Below, one piece after another: positions 58,203-64,000 of a DNA stretch of 64,000 bases. A program made the translations under genes and the position numbers. This DNA comes from Pseudothauera nasutitermitis. Lineage in GTDB: Bacteria > Pseudomonadota > Gammaproteobacteria > Burkholderiales > Rhodocyclaceae. The notes under the pieces were generated by a model, which saw only the letters and a list, made by a program, of their open reading frames with translations, had not been told where the DNA came from and made no database searches. The first letter of the stretch is position 1. Each line of letters opens with the position of its first letter. Location of the stretch: NCBI RefSeq assembly GCF_004801295.1, contig NZ_SSOC01000004.1:496001-560000 (forward strand), in the 5' to 3' direction.

Positions 58203-58547
58203 ATGATGCGCAAGGCCGTTTTCCTTTTCCTCCTGCTGCTCGGTATCGGCATCGGTTTCCTCTCCGTCCGGGACGAGGAATGGGGGCCGCGCATCGTCAT
58301 GATGTTCGTGGGAGCGTTGTTCGGGGGGGCGATCGGCGGCGGGCTGTCGGGCATTGGAAGCAGGCAGCGGGGACGGTTGCCGCTGCGCTCCGAAGAGGAG
58401 GAGAATCCGATCCCCGGTATGGGATACTCAGGGCGGGACTTGGCTGCCAACTACTGGCGCGATAAGGGCCATCCTCCATTCATGAAGCCGCCGGAGCCCG
58501 ATCCCACCCACGGAAGCCGGATGTTCGATCCCGACAAGCTTCAATGA
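58203..58547 (+). CDS. small membrane protein facing traG
   Basis: 114 residues (a second Met follows the first). Two predicted membrane helices (about 5-19, VFLFLLLLGIGIGFL; about 30-50, IVMMFVGALFGGAIGGGL), then a Pro-rich hydrophilic tail with NPIPGMGYSGRDLAANYW and DPTHGSRMFDPDKL. It ends 5 bp from the end of the convergent traG. I do not recognise the family. Position next to traG, size and membrane location make an entry-exclusion protein one possibility; a conjugation accessory protein is another. Confidence 0.65.
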   Translation: MMRKAVFLFLLLLGIGIGFLSVRDEEWGPRIVMMFVGALFGGAIGGGLSGIGSRQRGRLPLRSEEEENPIPGMGYSGRDLAANYWRDKGHPPFMKPPEPDPTHGSRMFDPDKLQ

Positions 58548-58552
58548 CGGCC

Positions 58553-61327
58553 CTACCTACGCAGTACGTCCCTCACCGCCTGCCTGGCGTTGTCGAGGAT
58601 CGGCGCGGCGTCTTCGGCTACCTGCCTGCCGGACTGTGCCAGCAACGATCGCTCTGAAGCGAGCGTGCCGTCGGACCTCCGGGTGATCGCCGCTTTCTCG
58701 TCGAAGGCGCCCCGGTCCGCGGCGGTCGCCGACTGGATGCGCGCGCCCTGGGCCTGGACGTCTTCCCGCAATTGAGAAGGGGCGGTCGGGGCGGTCGCGG
58801 GGCCTGCCGGCGCCGCACCAAAGCGACGAACGTCAGCGCTCTGGTTGCGATGCCGACCGGCAATATCCGGCGATAGTGCTGGCGCCGAGGTGTCCTGATC
58901 GTGCTGAGTACGCACGTCGCCGAACGACAGCGGCACCGCGCTGCCGTCGGAGAAGAACCGGTTCGGCCGGGGCGACTGGCGTGCCAACTCGGCTTGCATC
59001 AAGGCGTGGGCGGACGCGCTGTTCCCGCCGTATTCCTGGGCGTAGCGGGTGAACATCGCCAGGTTGTGGGGGTCCTGGGCGATGTCGATGGAAATCGTCT
59101 CGCCGCGCTCGTAGGCCGAGGACATCCGTTCCGCGAAGGCAGTGCGCTCGGCCAGTGCCGCATCGGCACGTTCGGAACGGCTGGTCGCAGTGGCGAGGCG
59201 TGAGGCCATGTCCTGTGCTTCGCGCGCATCGTCTGCGACAACTGACGCGAAGCTCGCGTCCCGGGATACGCGGTCGCCGAATTGCTTGAATTCGGCGATC
59301 TGGTCGCTGGTCAACGACGTCAGTGCACGCCGTTCTTCCGTGGACAGGCCCGAAGCGTAGTTCTTGTCCGCGGTTGCGTTGCCTCGAAGACCGCCAAATC
59401 GAGTATTGAATCCCAGGTGTCCGGAGGCACCGAATGCAATGCGAGCGACCTGCGACTGGCTGAGCCCGGTACTGTCGGCCACGCCTTGGCTGATCTGGTC
59501 CAGGCGGTTCAACGACTCGCCGAACTGTTCGAAGCTGCTGGACGTCGAGCCCGTACTGCTGCGCGATGAACTCAGCTTGGCCAAGCCGCGGCTGAACGCC
59601 TGGGCCAGCACCGTCGAGCGTTCGGTATGGGCGGCCACCGCCTCGCCGCGGGCCGCATCGGCCTGGCGGCTGGCTTCGGTCACGTCCTGCTCGGCCACGC
59701 GCATCGACACCACGCGGGACGCGAAGCCCTGGTTGCGCAGCAGGCTCAATGCGGTGCGCCCGGTCAGCGCATTGCTGCTGAAGGTGTCGCCGCTGAGATC
59801 GTCCTGCCAACTGTGCATGAATGCGGACGTGCGGTTCGGCGCGAGCCGCATCTGATCCATGGTCACGTTGCCCAGGCTGGTGTTGCCGACCGCGGCCGAG
59901 CCGGTGGCCGCACCCAGCAAGGCCTGCAAGCCGGACAGGCCGCCGACCATGACCGAGCCGAAGTTCTCCATGCGCTTTAACGCCGCCCAGGCGATGAAGG
60001 GGATGGTGATCGACAGGTAACCCACCACCGCCTCGCCCGAGATCGTGCGCGAATAGATCGACGAGGCGGTCTGCAGCGACAGTGCCTTCATGCCCGTGCC
60101 GAGGTCGGCCGCCGCGGCGATGTCGTAGGCGGCGTAGATCGAGGCCATGTAGTTCAGCACCGCGTAGAGCGGGGGCCACAGCTGGATCCAGATCAGGATG
60201 GTGGCGTAGCCCTTGAACGCGATCATCGAGTCGCGGCCGCTGGTGAGCAGCAGCAACAGCACGAAGAGCGGGAAGAGGGCGTAGGTCACCGCCTCGATGA
60301 CGTTGCGGAACACCGGCAGGGCCTGTTCGGTGACCTTGCCGGCGTTGATCCACGCTGCGTTCTGCTGCGCGACACCCTGTGCGCGGCCGACGGCCAGGAT
60401 CATCGCAGCGGGGTCGTTCACTTTCTGGCCAACGATCTTGCCGGTGTCGGCGATCGCGTTGAGCACCGCGTTCTGACGGATCAGGTCGGCGGCGGTGGCC
60501 GAGGCCGCGGCGATGCCGTTCTTCAGGTAGGCTTGCTGGATCTGCCCGGCGATCGCGGCCGCGGCCGCCGTGCCGGGCAGGGTGGGATTGAGCTGGAAGG
60601 CAAGGCGCCCTTCGATGCGGCTGATCTGCGCCGGCAGCCGGCCGTTGAGGTTGAGGTAGGCGTTCGGGCAGGTGTCGATGGTGCTGCTGCCGGTGGCGCT
60701 GGTGATCGGGGTGAAGCGCGCCGGGTTCGGGCCGGCCATCAGCGCCCAGACATCGTCCGCCGTCGAGAAGGCGGCCGGGTCGAAGGTGCCGTCGAGCAGG
60801 TCGTAGGTCGTGCAGTTGTGGATGAAGTTGATCAGGTCGGTGCGGAAGGCCGGATCCTGGAAGACGACGTTGCCGGTCTCGCGGATCAGCCGGTTGCCGA
60901 ACATCAGGCCGTTGCTTGCATAGGCGAGCTCGCTGGGCAGGGCGCCGGGACCCGGGATGGCCTGGAACGCCGTCTCGAAGAGACCCGTCAGCGTATGGCC
61001 GATCGTGCTGGTGAGGCTGCCCAGCAGCGCCGCGCCGAACGGCACGTTGTCGACGACTTGCACCGGGCCGCCGCCGGTCTTGTCCACGATGCCGACCGAG
61101 ACCTTGGGTACGATCAGCACGGAGAAGACCAGCAGCACGGTGGCGAGCCATTTCCAGCCCTGCAATTTCTCCGGGGCGAAGGCGTAGGCGATCAGCGCGG
61201 CGACGAAGCCGCAGAAAGCCACGGCCGCGACTGCGGACAAGTAGTCGCCCGAGCCGTGGATGGCCGCCGCGGCGTTGAAGACGCCGAAGAGGCTCGCCGC
61301 GTTCTGGTAGGCGTAGATCTCCCACAT
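58553..61327 (-). CDS. traG: TraG, F-type conjugation mating-pair stabilisation protein
   Basis: 924 residues. The N-terminal 480 residues contain an inner-membrane TraG_N region with several helices (about 36-70 and 350-460) and GKWLATVLLVFSVLIVPKVSVGIVD-like stretches. The C-terminal half (about 500-920) is periplasmic and helical, rich in Ser/Ala/Gln. F TraG stabilises mating pairs and is the target of entry exclusion. It follows traH and traF in the order traF-traH-traG known from F, SXT and the gonococcal island. Confidence 0.9.
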   Translation of the reverse strand: MWEIYAYQNAASLFGVFNAAAAIHGSGDYLSAVAAVAFCGFVAALIAYAFAPEKLQGWKWLATVLLVFSVLIVPKVSVGIVDKTGGGPVQVVDNVPFGAALLGSLTSTIGHTLTGLFETAFQAIPGPGALPSELAYASNGLMFGNRLIRETGNVVFQDPAFRTDLINFIHNCTTYDLLDGTFDPAAFSTADDVWALMAGPNPARFTPITSATGSSTIDTCPNAYLNLNGRLPAQISRIEGRLAFQLNPTLPGTAAAAAIAGQIQQAYLKNGIAAASATAADLIRQNAVLNAIADTGKIVGQKVNDPAAMILAVGRAQGVAQQNAAWINAGKVTEQALPVFRNVIEAVTYALFPLFVLLLLLTSGRDSMIAFKGYATILIWIQLWPPLYAVLNYMASIYAAYDIAAAADLGTGMKALSLQTASSIYSRTISGEAVVGYLSITIPFIAWAALKRMENFGSVMVGGLSGLQALLGAATGSAAVGNTSLGNVTMDQMRLAPNRTSAFMHSWQDDLSGDTFSSNALTGRTALSLLRNQGFASRVVSMRVAEQDVTEASRQADAARGEAVAAHTERSTVLAQAFSRGLAKLSSSRSSTGSTSSSFEQFGESLNRLDQISQGVADSTGLSQSQVARIAFGASGHLGFNTRFGGLRGNATADKNYASGLSTEERRALTSLTSDQIAEFKQFGDRVSRDASFASVVADDAREAQDMASRLATATSRSERADAALAERTAFAERMSSAYERGETISIDIAQDPHNLAMFTRYAQEYGGNSASAHALMQAELARQSPRPNRFFSDGSAVPLSFGDVRTQHDQDTSAPALSPDIAGRHRNQSADVRRFGAAPAGPATAPTAPSQLREDVQAQGARIQSATAADRGAFDEKAAITRRSDGTLASERSLLAQSGRQVAEDAAPILDNARQAVRDVLRR

Positions 61328-61360
61328 GATGGCGTGTCCCGGCTCGGCCCCCTAGCGGGA

Positions 61361-62806
61361 TCAGCGCGCCAGGTAGGCGGCCTGGTGGCCGAGCATGTCC
61401 ATGACGTGCTGCGGCATGCTGGAGCGCAACTGGCGCTCCAGTTCCTCCAGATGGCCCGATACCGCGCGGAACGACCCCACCTTCTGGTACAGCAGGTTCT
61501 TCTCCTGCGAGATCTGCCACAGCATCGCCTGTGCGCGCTGGCGGATCGCCGCCGCTTGCTCGCGCTGGGTCTGCTGCAGCGTGTAGTCCTTGTCCAGCGC
61601 CGCGAGCCCCAGGCGCAGGTTGCGTTCCAGGAAAACGTGGGCGTAGTCGGCGGCGATCAGGTCGCGGTACTGCGCGATCAGGCTGTCGGCCAAGCCCGAG
61701 CCGGGGATGCTGGTGCCGATCGAGAGCATCTTGTAGACCGGTTCGGTGGTCTGGTTGACGAAGCCGACCTCGGGCGAGTTGTTGGGGATGGCGCTGCGGG
61801 TGGCGATCTTGTCGGCGATCGAGCGCATCAGCGTTTCCACCTTCGCGGTGAAGGGCGTGTGGCTATAGGCGGTGTTGAGCGAGACCGCGTCGCAGGCGCT
61901 ATGGTTGTTGCAGCGGAGCAGGTGCTGGACCACGTCGCCGCCGCTGCCGGCGGCGGCCTGGCCGTAGAGCAACTGGCTGATCGAGGTCAGCGCCGGGGCG
62001 ATCGGTTCGGGATCGCGGCTGGATTCCTCCGGGTAGTAGATCACCGTGCCGACGATGCTCATGATGAGCTCGCGCTCGGCATCATCGAGGTAGCCGCCGG
62101 TGTGCTGCAGCGCCTTCCAGGTCAGGTTGCCGACGAAGGGCGCCTTGTTGCGGATGTTGGCGTCGCCCGAACCGCGTGCGGTGGACAGGATGTTCGAGCG
62201 GTCGCTCGCGCAGCGCCGGCGCGCGGCGTCGCGGTCGCTCTCCATGCCGAGTTCGATGGCCAGGTCGGCGCAGCTCTCCTGCGAGCTGTAGCCGAGCGAC
62301 TCGGCCCCGGTGCTGACGATGGCCTTGGCGGTCTCGCAGGAATTGATGCGCGCGTTGTTGATCCAGGTCTCCAGTCCCTTGGCCCATTTCGTCAGGCCCC
62401 CGAGCAACGGCGAGACCGCCTCCAGCGCCAACTGGAAGGCGATGCCGGGCAGGGCCGCGGTGATGTTACGCAGCATGTTCTTGAATTCGTCGGCCGAGAT
62501 GTGGCTGAAGCTGCCGCCGAAGACATCGATGCCCCCGCAACCGGCCTTTGCGCTGGGGAACTGGACCGCCGCGAGCTGATAGACCTTGTTGGGCGAGCGC
62601 ATCATCAGGTTGCCGCCGGTATAGGTGTTGTAGGCCTGCCCCCGAAACGCCCCCGGCGCGGTGTAGTTGCCGATCGCACCGAGGTTGTCGAACATCGCGT
62701 TCACTTCGCTGTTGAGGTCTCCGGCGTGCAGCGCCGGTGACGTCGCCACCAGGCTTGCGGCAACGGATACGGCCAGCACACGGCGCAGAGGTAGGGGCGT
62801 GCTCAT
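61361..62806 (-). CDS. traH: TraH, F-type conjugative pilus assembly protein
   Basis: 481 residues with a signal peptide ending near ALHAGD. The family opening GDLNSEVNAMFDNLGAIGN and the motif AGCGGIDVFGGSFSHIS are diagnostic. The C-terminal part is helical (LDKDYTLQQTQREQAAAIR). TraH acts in the periplasm with TraF and TraW in pilus extension. It ends 33 bp before traG and starts 9 bp after the traF stop. Confidence 0.92.
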   Translation of the reverse strand: MSTPLPLRRVLAVSVAASLVATSPALHAGDLNSEVNAMFDNLGAIGNYTAPGAFRGQAYNTYTGGNLMMRSPNKVYQLAAVQFPSAKAGCGGIDVFGGSFSHISADEFKNMLRNITAALPGIAFQLALEAVSPLLGGLTKWAKGLETWINNARINSCETAKAIVSTGAESLGYSSQESCADLAIELGMESDRDAARRRCASDRSNILSTARGSGDANIRNKAPFVGNLTWKALQHTGGYLDDAERELIMSIVGTVIYYPEESSRDPEPIAPALTSISQLLYGQAAAGSGGDVVQHLLRCNNHSACDAVSLNTAYSHTPFTAKVETLMRSIADKIATRSAIPNNSPEVGFVNQTTEPVYKMLSIGTSIPGSGLADSLIAQYRDLIAADYAHVFLERNLRLGLAALDKDYTLQQTQREQAAAIRQRAQAMLWQISQEKNLLYQKVGSFRAVSGHLEELERQLRSSMPQHVMDMLGHQAAYLAR

Positions 62807-62815
62807 GGGGTTCTC

Positions 62816-63640
62816 CTATGGCAGGGCCAGCCGGCGTGTCGCGCTGGGCAACATCGCGATGCCTTCCGGACTGCTGACGATGGAAATGCGCTCCAGCAAT
62901 TGGGACTCGGACAGCACGCCGAAGCCGATCGGCGTGATCCGGCCGGTGAAGGGCTGGGCGAGGAAGACCGCCGGCACCTGCGACACCTCGAGTGCGGCCG
63001 AGATGCCGTTGTCCATGCGTGCGGCCGGAAAGCCCGGCAGCGGCCCGCCGTCCACGCTGACCGCCACCACCTGGATGCCATGCCGGGCTTGGAAGGCTTC
63101 CAGGGTCGGCGCGAAGGCGTGGCAGTACGGGCAGTCCGACCGGTAGAAGAAGAACAGCACGTGGTCCTCGCCCAGGCGGGCCACGGTGCGCGAGCGTTCG
63201 TTGCGCTGGGTCTCCTCGAAAACTTCCAATGCCTTGGCATTGACCGGCCGGCCATGCAGCGTCGGATCGAGCTCCGGCGTCGCCCAGGCCACGCGCCGGG
63301 CGACGTCGGCGAACACGGAAGCGCGGGCCACGACGCGGGCCTCGAGTTCCATGTAGCGGCGCACGTTGGCCTCGGTCGGTCGCATGATGGCGATGTTGCG
63401 GGTGTCCTCAAGCGCTTTCTGGAGCTGCTCGAAGGCTTCCAGCTCGGCGGCGCGTGTCTCCGCGGGCGGGGCGGCCGGTGGCGGCGGCAGGGCCTTGTCG
63501 TCTTCGCGCGGCGGGTCTTCGTAGAAGTGCCAGCCCCGCCAACTGTCCCGCCAGTACGGCGACCCGCTTTCCCCGGCGGCGGCCGGCAGCCCGACCGACA
63601 GGCCGAGGACAAGCAGCAAGGGAAGCAGGCGGCGGACCAT
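62816..63640 (-). CDS. traF: TraF, F-type conjugation periplasmic thioredoxin-like protein
   Basis: 274 residues: a signal peptide (VRRLLPLLLVLGLSVGLPAAAG), the TraF hallmark SPYWRDSWRGWHFYEDPP at the mature N-terminus, and a thioredoxin fold (about 150-265) with VLFFFYRSDCPYCHAFAP. The intact CPYC suggests redox activity, whereas F-plasmid TraF keeps the fold but lacks the cysteine pair. It works in pilus assembly with TraH. Confidence 0.92.
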   Translation of the reverse strand: MVRRLLPLLLVLGLSVGLPAAAGESGSPYWRDSWRGWHFYEDPPREDDKALPPPPAAPPAETRAAELEAFEQLQKALEDTRNIAIMRPTEANVRRYMELEARVVARASVFADVARRVAWATPELDPTLHGRPVNAKALEVFEETQRNERSRTVARLGEDHVLFFFYRSDCPYCHAFAPTLEAFQARHGIQVVAVSVDGGPLPGFPAARMDNGISAALEVSQVPAVFLAQPFTGRITPIGFGVLSESQLLERISIVSSPEGIAMLPSATRRLALP

Positions 63641-63648
63641 GGCGGCGC

Positions 63649-64000
63649 CTACTCGAGGGACCGGGGCGGCCGCCCGTCGAGGCAGTAGTCGATGCCGAAC
63701 GCGATCGTCTGCCGGCGCGGCCCGGGGGCGTCCGGCAGCACCACGCCTTCCTGCCAGAAAGTGACGTTCAGCCGCGCGCAGCCGGGCTGTGCGTAGCGGC
63801 GTTCGGTGGTGACGTCGATGTGGATCGGCGACGTGGCTTGGAAGTGTCGGGTGATCGCCTCGGCGATCTCTCCGGTGAGCACGCCGTATGCCGTGCCGTC
63901 GGGCGCGCGCAGCGCGGCGAGCATCACCGGCCGGGCGTCAGGCACCGGCGTGCGGTAGGGCACGTCCGCGGCGGCGCTGGGCACGGGTGCGCAGACGGCG
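63649..64000 (-). CDS. conjugation-cluster protein, 5' end outside the window
   Basis: An open frame of at least 117 residues that continues past the right edge. The visible N-terminal part (AVCAPVPSAAADVPYRTPVPDARP) looks like the end of a signal peptide and the start of a mature periplasmic protein, so the real start is probably just beyond 64000. The body has a predicted beta-rich stretch with two cysteines (QPGCARLNVTF, IDYCLDG). It is 8 bp upstream of traF in the same operon. I do not recognise the family. Confidence 0.6.
   Translation of the reverse strand, partial: AVCAPVPSAAADVPYRTPVPDARPVMLAALRAPDGTAYGVLTGEIAEAITRHFQATSPIHIDVTTERRYAQPGCARLNVTFWQEGVVLPDAPGPRRQTIAFGIDYCLDGRPPRSLE

Noticed and set aside
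58553-63640. Assignment of the right-hand transfer genes to the PFGI-1 (PFL_4709-4711) set
   Set aside because: The conserved stretches (SPYWRDSWRGWHFYEDPP, AGCGGIDVFGGSFSHIS) and the order traF-traH-traG fit the F-type system better.
1-64000. CRISPR arrays, rRNA genes and complete insertion sequences
   Set aside because: No regularly spaced 25-40 bp repeats, no rRNA-like stretch and no transposase gene with terminal inverted repeats were seen.

Overview
The window is high-GC proteobacterial DNA. It shows a 10.6-kb block of ordinary chromosome (about 38.9-49.5 kb) with a different mobile island on each side. The chromosomal gene order (tRNA-Gly, thiS, thiG, trmB, sppA, then hemW, rdgB, rph, a PP2C phosphatase, a Ser/Thr kinase and yicC) suggests a beta- or gammaproteobacterium. 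My best guess is Rhodocyclales (Thauera/Azoarcus-like), but I cannot fix the genus from sequence alone.

Left island (before 1 to about 38.9 kb). The right end looks like an integrative and conjugative element of the ICEclc/PAGI-2/PFGI-1 family. A 645-residue tyrosine integrase reads inward from the 3' end of tRNA-Gly(CCC), and a MobH relaxase (TraI_2 type) lies at 0.6-2.5 kb beside a PIN/Phd toxin-antitoxin pair. The cargo lies between them. It has four parts: (1) a LysR regulator, an NADP-dependent reductase and a secreted alpha/beta hydrolase fused to a beta-sandwich domain; (2) a leftward operon exbB-exbD-tonB-sigma-anti-sigma-TonB receptor-M16 peptidase, with an identical split promoter-like motif in front of exbB and of the receptor gene; (3) a LysR regulator divergent from a small tautomerase; (4) a 16.6-kb rightward envelope block: PmrA/QseB-like two-component system, tripartite RND efflux pump, MipA, MlaA, a YhiI-RbbA-YhhJ-type ABC exporter and an LpxR-type lipid A deacylase. 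PmrA-box-like repeats with an 11-bp period lie in front of the regulator gene, and a looser cluster lies in front of the efflux operon. The last 4 kb before the integrase hold regulators (a LysR, an XRE and a LysR effector domain without its DNA-binding domain) and gene debris.

Chromosomal core (38.9-49.5 kb). This holds thiamine thiazole synthesis (thiS, thiG), tRNA m7G46 methylation (trmB), a 67-kDa-type SppA protease, a DUF1127 protein divergent from a LysR regulator, and a leftward run from a protein kinase/phosphatase pair through rph and rdgB to hemW. yicC diverges from that run.

Right island (49.5 kb to beyond 64 kb). It begins immediately after yicC, where gmk is often found, with a second, unrelated tyrosine integrase preceded by direct and inverted repeats. 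Cargo follows: two small conserved hypotheticals, a TauE/SafE permease, a PhzF isomerase, an NAD(P)H:quinone-oxidoreductase-like flavoprotein, a GlxA-type AraC regulator, an orphan HTH antitoxin under a perfect palindrome, a Fic-domain protein and an H-NS-like protein. Then come an F-type conjugation cluster (traG, traH, traF and a cut gene) on the minus strand and a small membrane protein facing traG. The two islands therefore appear to carry different conjugation lineages.
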